Source: Sphaerochaeta pleomorpha str. Grapes
Lineage (GTDB): Bacteria > Spirochaetota > Spirochaetia > Sphaerochaetales > Sphaerochaetaceae
DNA: 64,000 nt
Assembly: GCF_000236685.1 (NCBI RefSeq)
Contig: NC_016633.1
Location: forward strand, 2,914,001 to 2,978,000
Direction of reading: 5' to 3'
Numbering within the stretch: position 1 is the stretch's first letter; each line of letters opens with the position of its first letter. Under the pieces are notes generated by a model. The model was not told where the DNA came from, ran no database searches, and saw only the letters and a list, made by a program, of their open reading frames with translations. This document shows, in pieces, positions 1 through 9,600 of this stretch. The position numbers and the translations under genes were made by a program.

Positions 1-1
1 C

Positions 2-400
2 CTTGGCCTTGAGGAAGGTACCAAACTCAAAACCACGGTTTTGGAATATTGCTATAAAAACGACGACCTAGGCGATCCCATGCTCAATGAGTACCACATT
101 AAGGCAATGGAATTGGCCACTGAAGACGAATTGGCCATCATCTCCTCCTATAGCTTCGAGATAAACAAGATACTGAGTGAATATCTGCTCGACCTTGGTA
201 TCGAATTGGTCGACTTCAAGTTGGAATTTGGTCGCGCTGATGACGGTTCGATTATCCTAGCCGATGAGATTTCTCCCGATACCTGCCGGTTCTGGGACAG
301 CAAGACCAAGACCAAGCTTGACAAGGACCGGTTCAGACGTGACCTCGGAAATGTTGAAGATGCCTACAAGGAAATTCTCAAGCGACTCATGGGAGTATAA
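2..400 (+). CDS. purC: PurC, SAICAR synthase (5' end outside window)
   Basis: Condenses CAIR with aspartate, using ATP, to form SAICAR in cytosolic purine synthesis. Only the last 132 codons are in the window; the reading frame is open from base 2. The visible part matches the C-terminal half of the PurC family: a conserved acidic stretch with LVDFKLEFG, then the nucleotide-site segment [14 protein letters not shown], and a C-terminal helix with KDRFRRDLG. It is the first visible gene of the purine operon. Its stop is 3 bp before the purF start, and its last codons carry the GGGAG that serves purF. The family assignment is secure; the length and start cannot be judged. Confidence 0.95.
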   Translation, partial: LGLEEGTKLKTTVLEYCYKNDDLGDPMLNEYHIKAMELATEDELAIISSYSFEINKILSEYLLDLGIELVDFKLEFGRADDGSIILADEISPDTCRFWDSKTKTKLDKDRFRRDLGNVEDAYKEILKRLMGV

Positions 401-403
401 CCA

Positions 404-1849
404 ATGTCCGAAATTCACGAAGAGTGTGGACTTTTCGGCGTCTACTCGAAAGCAAACGAGGATGTCGCCGCTCTCTCTTATTATGCACTGTATGCCCTGC
501 AGCACAGGGGTCAGGAAGGCTGTGGCATAGCCCTGAACGACGATGGGGTGATTACTGTACATAAGGATAGCGGCCTGGTCAGGGATGTCTTCCCCCCAGG
601 CTCGATTCCTTTGGGTTCCGGCTCTTCGATGGCCATTGCCCATGCACGGTATGGTACAACAGGCAATGACCCGAGGACCAATGTGCAACCCTTGGTGATA
701 ACCCATAGGAAAGGCCGTATGGCCCTTGCCCACAACGGGAACCTTACCAACGATGCCGAGCTACGGGAATCGCTTGAGATGAAGGGCTCCATTTTCCATA
801 CGACCAGCGACACTGAAGTAATTGCCTATATCATTACCAAGAACCGATTATCCTGTACGAGCATCGAGCAGGCGATCGAGAAGACCATGGAAGAAATAGC
901 CGGGGCGTACTCGCTTATGGTTATGTCCAGCACAAAGCTTATTGCCGTGCGCGACCCCTGGGGGTTTCGTCCCCTGTGTATGGGAAGACTTGGCGATGGG
1001 TATGTCTTTGCCTCGGAGAGCTGTGCCCTCGATGCTGTCGGGGCTATCTTTGAACGAGATGTGGAACCTGGGGAGATTGTAGTCATTGACTCCAAGACAG
1101 TTTCCGAGACCGGTCCTGTGAGCATCAAGACACACTGTAAAAAAGAAAAATCCTCGCTCTGCGTTTTTGAACTGATTTATTTTGCACGGCCTGATAGCAT
1201 TGTCGATTCCATTCATATTCACTCAGCGCGCCTGAGGGCCGGGGCATTTTTAGCCCTTGAGCATCCCTCCCAGGCAGATGTGGTGATCGGGGTCCCCGAT
1301 AGTGGCCTCGATGCTGCAATCGGCTATTCAAGGCAATCGGGTATCCCCTATGGCCTTGGGTTTATCAAAAACAAGTATATCGGGAGGACTTTTATCCAGC
1401 CAAGCCAGAGCGACCGTGAGGATACCGTACGGATTAAACTCAATCCCATTGTTTCCACAGTGAAAGGCAAGCGGGTAGTACTCATCGACGATTCGATTGT
1501 CAGGGGAACTACAAGCAAACGTATTGTCAGGTTGTTGCGTGAGGCAGGGGCAAAGGAAATCCATTTTAGATCCTCGGCTCCGAAATTCCTCTACCCCTGT
1601 TACTTTGGCACAGACATAGACTCTTCGACAGATCTGTTTGCCTACAAGTATGATGACGAGCAGATGTGCAGGCAGCTCGATGTCGACTCGCTGGGGTTTC
1701 TCAGTAGTGAAAATGTTACAAAACTTGCAGACCATCCCTGCATTGGGTTCTGCACTGCCTGCTTTACCGGGAATTACCCTTGTCCCGAGCCCTTGTGCAA
1801 GGGAAAAGACAAGTATTCGGCGAAACTGCCAAGGAGCGAAGAAGAATGA
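404..1849 (+). CDS. purF: PurF, amidophosphoribosyltransferase
   Basis: Commits PRPP to purine synthesis: it hydrolyses glutamine and transfers ammonia to PRPP, giving phosphoribosylamine. The N-terminal Ntn glutaminase domain has its nucleophile as Cys8 in EECGLFGVY, so a seven-residue propeptide must be removed, as in Bacillus PurF. The PRPP loop VVLIDDSIVRGTTSK is at about residue 365. Cysteines in SSLCVFE, FLYPCYF and CIGFCTACF match the four ligands of the oxygen-labile [4Fe-4S] cluster of the Bacillus-type enzyme, which fits an anaerobe. The 481 residues are a normal length. GGGAG lies 8 bp before the ATG. The stop codon overlaps the purM start in ATGA, so the two are probably translationally coupled. 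Confidence 0.97.
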   Translation: MSEIHEECGLFGVYSKANEDVAALSYYALYALQHRGQEGCGIALNDDGVITVHKDSGLVRDVFPPGSIPLGSGSSMAIAHARYGTTGNDPRTNVQPLVITHRKGRMALAHNGNLTNDAELRESLEMKGSIFHTTSDTEVIAYIITKNRLSCTSIEQAIEKTMEEIAGAYSLMVMSSTKLIAVRDPWGFRPLCMGRLGDGYVFASESCALDAVGAIFERDVEPGEIVVIDSKTVSETGPVSIKTHCKKEKSSLCVFELIYFARPDSIVDSIHIHSARLRAGAFLALEHPSQADVVIGVPDSGLDAAIGYSRQSGIPYGLGFIKNKYIGRTFIQPSQSDREDTVRIKLNPIVSTVKGKRVVLIDDSIVRGTTSKRIVRLLREAGAKEIHFRSSAPKFLYPCYFGTDIDSSTDLFAYKYDDEQMCRQLDVDSLGFLSSENVTKLADHPCIGFCTACFTGNYPCPEPLCKGKDKYSAKLPRSEEE

Positions 1850-2880
1850 ACAGCAATAGCCAGAGTGAAAGTTACCGCCTCAGCGGTGTAGATATAAATG
1901 CAGGCTATAAAGCAGTGGAACTGATGAAAAGCCATGTCGCCCGTACCCTCATCCCTGGGGTCCGTTCGGATATCGGGGGGTTCGGGGGCTTGTTCGAACT
2001 TGACCTGGCAGAGACTCCCCATCCCTTGCTCGTAAGCGGTACCGATGGGGTTGGGACCAAGTTGAAACTTGCCTTTTTGATGGACAGGCACGAGAGCGTC
2101 GGTATCGACTGCGTGGCCATGTGTGTCAACGACGTCATCTGCTGCGGTGCAAAACCGGTGATTTTCCTTGATTACATTGCATTGGGAAAAACCGTACCTG
2201 CCAAGGTTGAGGCAATTGTAAAAGGGGTAGCTGAAGGATGCGTTCGCTCTGGCTGTGCCCTTATCGGGGGAGAGACGGCCGAGATGCCCGGTTTCTACAG
2301 TGAGGACGAATACGACCTTGCAGGTTTTACCGTAGGGGTTGTCGACCGTGACCAGGTCTTTGCCAAAGAGACTATCGAAGAAGGTGATATCTTGATCGCC
2401 CTGCCTTCCTCTGGGGTTCACTCCAATGGATTCTCCCTTGTAAGGAAGGTCTTTAATCTGGAGAAGGGTCCCTCTATCCTTGAGGTCCCCTTTTCCTCCC
2501 TTGGGAAAACGCTGGGGGAAGCCCTTTTGGAACCCACGGCAATCTATGTAAAGCCTGTGCTTGCCCTTGCGAAGAAGGTGAAAATCAAGGCAGCTGCCCA
2601 TATAACCGGCGGTGGATTCTATGAAAATATTCCACGGTGCCTTCCTGAGGGGAAACAGGCCGTCATAAAAACCGGCGATGTCCGCATCCTTCCCATTTTC
2701 GATCTGATCCAGAAAACTGGTAAGATTCCGATGAGGGATATGTTCAACACCTTCAACATGGGGGTAGGGATGGTCCTTGTCCTCGACCGGGATTCGGCAA
2801 GTCTAGCCTTACAGGAAATCCCGGAATCCTATATTCTGGGAACCATCGAGAACGGGGAGGCCGGAGTAGTTTTATGTTGA
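1846..2880 (+). CDS. purM: PurM, AIR synthetase
   Basis: ATP-dependent cyclisation of FGAM to aminoimidazole ribotide. The frame is open from 1780, but the ATG at 1846 is preceded by AAGGAG and overlaps the purF stop (ATGA), so it is preferred; this gives 344 residues, the usual size. Family hallmarks are the early segment SYRLSGVDINAG, the nucleotide-binding GTDGVGTKLK, the DCVAMCVNDV stretch, GGETAEMPGFY and the C-terminal HITGGGFYENIPR. The 3' end overlaps the next gene by 7 bp (ATGTTGA). Fourth position in the purine operon seen here, counting purC as the first, would belong to the purN fusion that follows; purM is third. Confidence 0.97.
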   Translation: MNSNSQSESYRLSGVDINAGYKAVELMKSHVARTLIPGVRSDIGGFGGLFELDLAETPHPLLVSGTDGVGTKLKLAFLMDRHESVGIDCVAMCVNDVICCGAKPVIFLDYIALGKTVPAKVEAIVKGVAEGCVRSGCALIGGETAEMPGFYSEDEYDLAGFTVGVVDRDQVFAKETIEEGDILIALPSSGVHSNGFSLVRKVFNLEKGPSILEVPFSSLGKTLGEALLEPTAIYVKPVLALAKKVKIKAAAHITGGGFYENIPRCLPEGKQAVIKTGDVRILPIFDLIQKTGKIPMRDMFNTFNMGVGMVLVLDRDSASLALQEIPESYILGTIENGEAGVVLC

Positions 2881-4163
2881 AGCGCATCGCTGTACTGTGC
2901 AGTGGCGGAGGCACCAATTTGCAGGCACTTTTCGATGCGCAGGCAAACGGTACCCTTAAAAGCGGTTTTGTCTGCCTGGTGATTGCAAACAAGAAGGATG
3001 CTTATGCGCTGAAAAGGGCGGAAGGCCAAAGGATAGCCACCTTGGTCATAGAAAAACACAAGGGACAGGCCTCTTTGTTCGAGCAGCGACTCAGTGAGGC
3101 TCTTAAGGAAAACTCCATAGATTTGGTGGTGCTTGCTGGGTTCCTATGTATTCTTTCCCCTTCCTTCGTAAGGAACTATCCAAACCGGATTATCAATATT
3201 CATCCTTCTCTTATACCCAGTTTTTGCGGGAAAGGGTATTATGGGCTTACCGTACACCGCGCGGCCCTCGAATATGGGGTGAAAGTAACCGGAGCTACGG
3301 TACATTATGTGAACGAAATACCAGATGGTGGCGCAATCATCGCGCAAAAGGCTGTTTCTGTGTTGCCTGGAGATACTCCCGAGAGCCTTCAGAAACGGGT
3401 TATGGAACAGGCCGAGTGGGTGTTGCTTCCCCAATGTGTCGAAACTCTGTGTGCTGAAAGAGGAGCGGAAATGGATCTGAAACAATTGCTGAAAGGAAAC
3501 CGGTACCCCGGGAGGGGGATTCTTGTCGGGGTGTCTGAGGATAACCAGGCGGTAGTCGCCTATTTCATTATGGGACGGAGCGAGAACAGCCGGAACCGAA
3601 TCTTTAGGGAGCAGGCAGATGGCCTGAAAACAGAGGCCTTTGACCCAAAACGGGTAGAAGACCCTTCTTTGATAATCTACAGTCCTGTCCGTAGCGTTGG
3701 CAATTTTCTTATCGTTACCAACGGGGACCAGAGCGATACCATCTATGATTTTCTTTCTGAGGGAAAAACCTTTGAGCAAGCTTTGCAGACAAGATGTTAC
3801 GAACCGGATGAGCCAAACTATACCCCACGTATCAGTGCAGTGGTGAAAATGGGGAAACCGTTCGGGTATTCCCTCTCAATACTCAAGCGAAACAACGGGG
3901 AATGTGAAAGGCTTTTCTACCAGTATGATAAACCAGAGAAGGGAACCGGGCATCTGATCCATACCTATGAGAGTGACGGGGCCCCGCTTCCTCCTTTTGA
4001 GGGACCACCAAAAAAAGTATCGCTTGCAGGTTCTATCGATGCTTTCACCGAGGACCTTTGGGACAGTTTGGACAGCGAGAACCGGATTTCCCTGTTTGTG
4101 CGGTACACGAACCTGGAAAACGGGAAAAGCGAGCAGAGAATCATCAACAAGAACAAGAGGTAG
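2874..4163 (+). CDS. purN: PurN-PurO fusion: GAR formyltransferase plus archaeal-type IMP cyclohydrolase
   Basis: A two-domain protein of 429 residues. Residues 1-195 are a complete PurN: CSGGGTNLQAL for phosphate binding, the catalytic Asn and His in INIHPSLIPSF, and the Asp in IPDGGAIIAQ. It transfers formyl from 10-formyl-THF to GAR. Residues 200-429 resemble the IMP_cyclohyd (PurO) family of archaea and some bacteria: RYPGRGILVGV followed by GRSENSRNRIF. That enzyme closes the ring of FAICAR to IMP. This matters because the next gene carries only the AICAR formyltransferase half of PurH, so this domain supplies the missing last step. The PurO assignment is from motif memory; a profile search (PF07826) would settle it. 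An internal ATG at 3471 has its own Shine-Dalgarno site. Confidence 0.85.
   Translation: MLKRIAVLCSGGGTNLQALFDAQANGTLKSGFVCLVIANKKDAYALKRAEGQRIATLVIEKHKGQASLFEQRLSEALKENSIDLVVLAGFLCILSPSFVRNYPNRIINIHPSLIPSFCGKGYYGLTVHRAALEYGVKVTGATVHYVNEIPDGGAIIAQKAVSVLPGDTPESLQKRVMEQAEWVLLPQCVETLCAERGAEMDLKQLLKGNRYPGRGILVGVSEDNQAVVAYFIMGRSENSRNRIFREQADGLKTEAFDPKRVEDPSLIIYSPVRSVGNFLIVTNGDQSDTIYDFLSEGKTFEQALQTRCYEPDEPNYTPRISAVVKMGKPFGYSLSILKRNNGECERLFYQYDKPEKGTGHLIHTYESDGAPLPPFEGPPKKVSLAGSIDAFTEDLWDSLDSENRISLFVRYTNLENGKSEQRIINKNKR
3471..4163 (+). other. Possible internal start giving free PurO domain
   Basis: Inside the purN-purO fusion, an in-frame ATG at 3471 is preceded by AGAGGAG with 6-7 bp spacing, as good as the sites of true gene starts nearby. 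It falls exactly between the PurN and PurO domains (residue 200, MDLKQLLKG). Translation from here would yield a free 230-residue IMP cyclohydrolase beside the fusion. It may equally be a relic of two formerly separate genes. Not proven by sequence. Confidence 0.4.
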
Positions 4164-4166
4164 GAA

Positions 4167-5345
4167 ATGGATAGTTTGGAATTGAAATACGGCTGTAACC
4201 CGAACCAGAAACCGGCAAGGATTTTCGTTGAGAACGGAGAGCTCCCTTTGCAAGTCCTCAATGGCAAGCCAGGCTATATCAACCTGCTCGATGCCCTCAA
4301 CGGCTGGCAAATGGTCAGCCAGATGGAAAAGGCCACAGGCCTGCCTTCCGCAGCCTCCTTCAAGCACGTCAGCCCGGCAGGTGCTGCTGTGGGACTCCCC
4401 CTCAATGAGGAAGAGCGGAGCATGTATTTTGTAACCTCAGGTACGGAGCTTTCCCCGCTTGCCTGTGCCTATACCAGGGCCCGCGGTGCTGATAGGATGT
4501 CCTCCTTCGGTGACTTTGTGAGTCTCAGTGATGTATGTGACCTCAGTACCGCAAAATGCATTAACAAAGAAGTTTCAGACGGGGTCATCGCACCCGGCTA
4601 TACAGAGGAAGCACTTGCGCTTCTGAAAACAAAACGCAATGGAACGTATACCATACTTTCCATCGATCCCAACTTTATCCCTGGCCCCATTGAGAAGAGA
4701 AGTGTGTTTGGTATCACCTTTGAGCAGGGAAGAAATGCTATTGTCCTAGACCAGTCGGTTCTCCAGCCAATTGTTACAACAAATACAGTATTGCCGAATT
4801 CTGCTAAGATTGATTTGGTCATTGCTCTCATAGCGCTCAAATATACCCAGTCGAATTCTGTCTGCTATGTGAAGAACGGGCAGACTATCGGGGTGGGGGC
4901 CGGCCAGCAATCAAGGATCCATTGCACCCGTCTAGCCGGAAGCAAAGCCGATCTGTGGCATCTGAGGCAGAGTAACCAGGCGCTTTCCCTTCCGTTCCTT
5001 CCTTCTTTGAGCAGAAACGCAAAGGATAATGCAATCGAACAATACCTTGCAGAGGATCCCGAGACTTCCCTGTATGAAAACGAGGCCTGGAAACAATATT
5101 TTACTGCATGCCCGAAACCTTTTCTCTTGGAAGACAAGAAAGACTGTTTGAAAAAGGTCAGGGGTGTTTCCCTTGCCAGCGATGCCTTCTTCCCCTTCCG
5201 TGACAATATTGACAGGGCAAGACGCAGCGGGGTTGACTATATCGTCCAGCCTGGCGGATCGGTCAGGGATGATGTAGTTGTAGAAGCCTGCAATACATAT
5301 GGTATTGTCATGATTTCCAATGGCATCCGCCTGTTCCACCATTAG
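4167..5345 (+). CDS. purH: AICAR formyltransferase (PurH without its IMP cyclohydrolase domain)
   Basis: Formylates AICAR to FAICAR with 10-formyl-THF, the ninth step of purine synthesis. At 392 residues it corresponds only to the C-terminal formyltransferase part of the usual 510-530 residue bifunctional PurH. The N-terminal MGS-like cyclohydrolase is absent and the protein starts directly at LELKYGCNPNQKPA. Catalytic Lys-His is in FKHVSPAGAA. GAGQQSRIHCTRLAG, the segment with FFPFRDNID, and IVQPGGSVRDD near the end are all conserved. RBS GAGGTAGGAA overlaps the previous stop. Only 3 bp separate it from purD. IMP ring closure is presumably done by the PurO domain of the gene upstream. Confidence 0.93.
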   Translation: MDSLELKYGCNPNQKPARIFVENGELPLQVLNGKPGYINLLDALNGWQMVSQMEKATGLPSAASFKHVSPAGAAVGLPLNEEERSMYFVTSGTELSPLACAYTRARGADRMSSFGDFVSLSDVCDLSTAKCINKEVSDGVIAPGYTEEALALLKTKRNGTYTILSIDPNFIPGPIEKRSVFGITFEQGRNAIVLDQSVLQPIVTTNTVLPNSAKIDLVIALIALKYTQSNSVCYVKNGQTIGVGAGQQSRIHCTRLAGSKADLWHLRQSNQALSLPFLPSLSRNAKDNAIEQYLAEDPETSLYENEAWKQYFTACPKPFLLEDKKDCLKKVRGVSLASDAFFPFRDNIDRARRSGVDYIVQPGGSVRDDVVVEACNTYGIVMISNGIRLFHH

Positions 5346-5348
5346 ACG

Positions 5349-6611
5349 ATGGATATACTCATAATTGGCGCAGGGGGAAGGGAACATGCCCTCGCTCAGG
5401 CCATCAGGAAAAACAAAACGGTGGAAACCATCTATGCGCTTCCCGGCAACGGGGGAATCGCAGAGATTGCCACCTGTGTTCCCATTGGTACAAAGGAACT
5501 GGGTAAAATAGTTCGGTTCGCGCTCGAAAAACAAGTTGGGTTCGCCGTGGTTGCCCCGGACGACCCCTTGGTCCTCGGCTTGGTTGACCTGCTCCAGGAA
5601 CAAGGGATTCCCTGTTTCGGTCCCTCCAAAAAGGCTGCCATTATCGAGGGGAGCAAGGTTTTTTCCAAGAACCTGATGAAACGCTACCATATACCCTCTG
5701 CTCTCTATGAAGTCTTTTCCGATGTGACCTCCGCTCTTGCCTATGCTAGGGAATGTCCGCTCCCTGCCGTGGTGAAAGCCGATGGCCTTGCTTTGGGAAA
5801 GGGGGTCGTCATTGCAAATACCAAAGAAGAATTGGTGCACGCCATTGAGACTATGCTTGTCGACAAACAGTTTGGGGCAAGTGGTGATTCGATTGTCATC
5901 GAGGAATTTTTACAGGGGCCAGAGGTATCGGTGCTCGCGTTTACCGATGGGAATACCCTCGTTCCCATGATCTCCTCCATGGATCATAAGCGAGCCTATG
6001 ACCAGGACAAAGGACCGAATACGGGAGGAATGGGAACCATTGCCCCAAACCCGTACTACACGGAAGAAATGCAAAGAATCTGCATGCAAGATATTTTTCT
6101 GCCTACAATCGAGGCGATGAAAGCAGAGCTCAGACCTTTCAAGGGTTGCCTGTATTTCGGTTTGATGCTAACCCCCTCTGGGCCGAAGGTCATAGAATAT
6201 AACTGTCGTTTCGGCGATCCCGAGGCGCAGGTGGTGCTTCCGCTTCTGGAGAGCGACCTTCTTACCATCCTTATGGCTGTCGAGAAGGGGGAACTGGATT
6301 CTGTCGAGGTGAAATTTTCGTCTGCCAGTGCTTGCTGTGTTGTCCTTGCAAGCGGAGGCTATCCGCTTTCCTATGAGACAGGGAAAACGATTGTCTCAAG
6401 TCCCCTTGGCAAGGATACCTACCTGTTCCATGCGGGAACCCGAAGGGAACAGGATAGGCTTGTAAGTGCAGGTGGCAGAGTGTTGAATGTAGTTTCTACG
6501 GCCAATACGTTATCCGAGGCGATTGAGAAAGCCTACCTGGGGGTGAAAACCATTGCCTTTGATGGGATGCACTATCGAACCGACATTGGGCAAAGCGCCC
6601 TCAAGGCGTAA
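5349..6611 (+). CDS. purD: PurD, GAR synthetase
   Basis: ATP-grasp ligase joining glycine to phosphoribosylamine, step two of the pathway. It has 420 residues, a standard length. The N-terminal MDILIIGAGGREHAL is the family signature; PLVLGLVDLLQ and GIPCFGPSKKAA follow. The ATP-grasp core shows PAVVKADGLALGKGV, EEFLQGPEVSVLAF and NTGGMGTIAPNPY, and the metal site sits in EYNCRFGDPEAQ. It starts three bases after the AICAR formyltransferase stop. Its own Shine-Dalgarno is weak, so translation may depend on coupling. Downstream, purL follows after 9 bp. Confidence 0.97.
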   Translation: MDILIIGAGGREHALAQAIRKNKTVETIYALPGNGGIAEIATCVPIGTKELGKIVRFALEKQVGFAVVAPDDPLVLGLVDLLQEQGIPCFGPSKKAAIIEGSKVFSKNLMKRYHIPSALYEVFSDVTSALAYARECPLPAVVKADGLALGKGVVIANTKEELVHAIETMLVDKQFGASGDSIVIEEFLQGPEVSVLAFTDGNTLVPMISSMDHKRAYDQDKGPNTGGMGTIAPNPYYTEEMQRICMQDIFLPTIEAMKAELRPFKGCLYFGLMLTPSGPKVIEYNCRFGDPEAQVVLPLLESDLLTILMAVEKGELDSVEVKFSSASACCVVLASGGYPLSYETGKTIVSSPLGKDTYLFHAGTRREQDRLVSAGGRVLNVVSTANTLSEAIEKAYLGVKTIAFDGMHYRTDIGQSALKA

Positions 6612-6620
6612 GGGAGAACC

Positions 6621-9600
6621 ATGGTCTACCGGTTGTTTGTTGAGAAGAAAGAAGGGTTCAGGATTCAGGAAGCGGCTTTGGCCGAGGATATCAGGACTTT
6701 TTTGGGTGTTACAGGTTTGAAGGACCTCCGTGTAGTGAATCGGTACGATGTCCAGGGTATCGACCAAAATTTGCTTGAACGTTGCAAGCAGACAGTTTTT
6801 TCCGAAGTGCAGGTCGATTCGGTTTACACTACCTTGGATTTTGCAAAAGATGCACCTGTCTTTGGCGTCGAATACCTTCCCGGTCAGTTTGACCAGCGAT
6901 CTGATTCCTGTTCCCAATGCATCCAGTTGATATCAGGGGGGGAGAGACCCCTGGTAAAAAGTGCAAAGGTCTATATCCTGGAAGGGGAAATCAGCTCCGA
7001 TGAACTTAAAACCATCAAACAATACCTTATCAACCCGGTGGAAAGCCAGGAGGTTTCGCTTGAACCTGTTGGGGATCTGCATCTTGAGATGATGCCCCCT
7101 GAAGCGGTAGTGAGCATCGAGGGCTTTACCGACTTGGGGGAGGAACAACTTTTTCAAATGGTTTCCACCTTTGCCCTCGCCATGGATTTCGAAGACTTGA
7201 AAATGGTCCAGGCCTATTTCAAATCCGTGCATAGGAATCCTACGGAAACCGAACTGAAGGTAATCGACACCTATTGGTCCGACCACTGCCGCCATACGAC
7301 CTTCCTTACTTCACTCGATTCAATTGCCATCGAGGATGAACAGGTTCAACAGGCCTACCAACAGTATCTTGCACTCAGGAAGACATTGGGTATAAAGAAA
7401 CCAATAACGCTCATGGACCTTGCAACCATTGGGGTCAAGGCTTTGAAAAAAGCAGGGAAGCTGGAAAGGCTCGACGAATCGGAAGAAATCAATGCCTGCT
7501 CGGTAAAGATTAATGTGGACCATGACGGGGTGGATGAACCTTGGTTGCTTCTGTTTAAAAATGAAACCCATAACCATCCAACCGAGATTGAACCGTTCGG
7601 GGGGTCTGCAACCTGTATAGGCGGCGCCATCAGAGACCCGCTTTCCGGCCGTGCCTATGTCTATCAGGCAATGCGTCTCAGCGGTTCAGCCAATCCGCTT
7701 GCCCCGGTGGAGGATACTTTGGAGGGTAAGCTTGCGCAGCGAAAAATTGCCGTTACCTCAGCCAATGGGAACAGTTCGTATGGAAACCAGATTGGCCTTG
7801 CCACGGGCCTTGTGGATGAGATCTACCACCCCGGCTTTGTCGCCAAACACTTGGAGCTTGGCGCAGTCGTGGGGGCTGTCCCTTCCTGCCAGGTCAGGCG
7901 TGAGGTTCCTTCCCCCGGGGACAAAATCATATTGGTTGGTGGAAAGACCGGCCTTGATGGCTGTGGAGGGGCCACCGGTTCGTCCAAGAGCCATGACCTA
8001 GGGTCCCTGTCCAGTTGTTCTGCCGAAGTGCAGAAAGGAAATGCTCCCGAGGAGAGAAAGCTTCAGAGACTTATGCGGAACGGGAAAGCTTCGCTCTTGA
8101 TCAAACGGTGCAACGATTTCGGTGCAGGCGGAGTCAGTGTCGCTGTCGGGGAACTTGCAGAAGGTTTGGAGATTTACCTCGATTCCATTCCCTGCAAATA
8201 TGAAGGAATGGACGGGACTTCCTTGGCGATCAGTGAATCCCAGGAACGGATGGCTGTTGTCCTCGATGCTGCTGATGTAAAGCTTTTCTGCTCCTATGCG
8301 GAACAGGAAAATCTCGAAGCTACGGTTATCGCTACCGTTACAGAGCAAAAACATCTTGTCATGTACCACGGGAAACGACGGATAGTCGACCTTGACCGGT
8401 CGTTTCTCGATACGAACGGAGCTGAAAAACATGCTTCGGTGTGGGTAAGAAATCCTAAGAAGAAGAAAAGACCTGTCCAGCAGGATAAGAACTCCCAGCT
8501 GGAAACCCTGATGGCAGACTTGAATATCTGTTCAAAACAAGGACTCAGCGAGCGTTTTGACTCTACCATTGGAGGCGGCTCCGTTTTGATGCCTTTCGGT
8601 GGAAAATACCAGAAGACCCCTGCACAGGTAATGGCTGCAAAGATTCCTGTACTCGAGGGGGAAACCTCTACCTGTTCGGTGATGACCTACGGCTATGATC
8701 CCTACCGGATGGAAGAAGATCCCTTTGGGGGTGCCTTTGATGCGGTTGTTCACTCGGTGGCAAAACTGGCGGCCAGCGGAGCTGACCTGACGCAGGTATA
8801 TCTCTCATTCCAGGAATATTTCGGGAGGGTAAATGCAGACCCCTTGCGATGGGGGCTTCCGTTTTCATCTCTCCTTGGTGCTCTCAAAGCCCAGTTGCTG
8901 CTTCAAAAAGGGGCCATCGGGGGTAAGGATTCGATGAGCGGTTCCTTTACGCAGATCGATGTTCCCCCGACGCTTGTATCCTTTGCTATAAGTTGTAGCA
9001 ATGCAGGTGATATTATCAGTCCCGAATTTAAGAAGAGCCATTCAAGGGTTGTCTTGCTTTGTGCGGAAAAAGAAGAGAAACTACCGGCCCTGTTTAAAAA
9101 GGTCTCTTCCCTGATACGGGAAAAACGGGTGCTTTCCTGCTATGCTGTAGGCTCTGGAGGCATTGCAGAGGCCTTGGTGAAAATGGGGTTTGGCAATCGG
9201 ATCGGTTTTCTTGTAGAGACGGGCGAAGACCTTTTTTCCAAGCGTTATGGTTCCTTTGTCCTGGAATTGGCCTCTGAAGAGGAGTTGGGCGTGCTGCTTG
9301 GCCATACGTGTGAAACCTATCGTTTTTCTGGCAGTGGTTTTGACCTCAGGATGGAGGCTCTTGAAGATCTCTACGATAATAAACTTGAAATTCTATATCC
9401 CCGAAGAGCTGCAACCGATACGCATGGCACTGTCCCGACCCTTTCCTTTACAAGGGGGAACCTTGCCAAGCCTTCCTATACATGTCCAAAACCCAAGGTC
9501 CTGATTCCTGTTTTCCCCGGTACTAACTGTGAATATGATTTGAAACGTGCCTTGGACTCAGTAGGAGCTCAATCTGAGATTTTTGTTATCAATAATGCCA

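Noticed and set aside
1-400. Purine riboswitch or PurR box for the purine operon
   Set aside because: The operon's promoter lies upstream of the window, so nothing can be said.
4932-5840. 302-codon antisense frame over purH/purD
   Set aside because: Shadow of conserved purine genes on the opposite strand.
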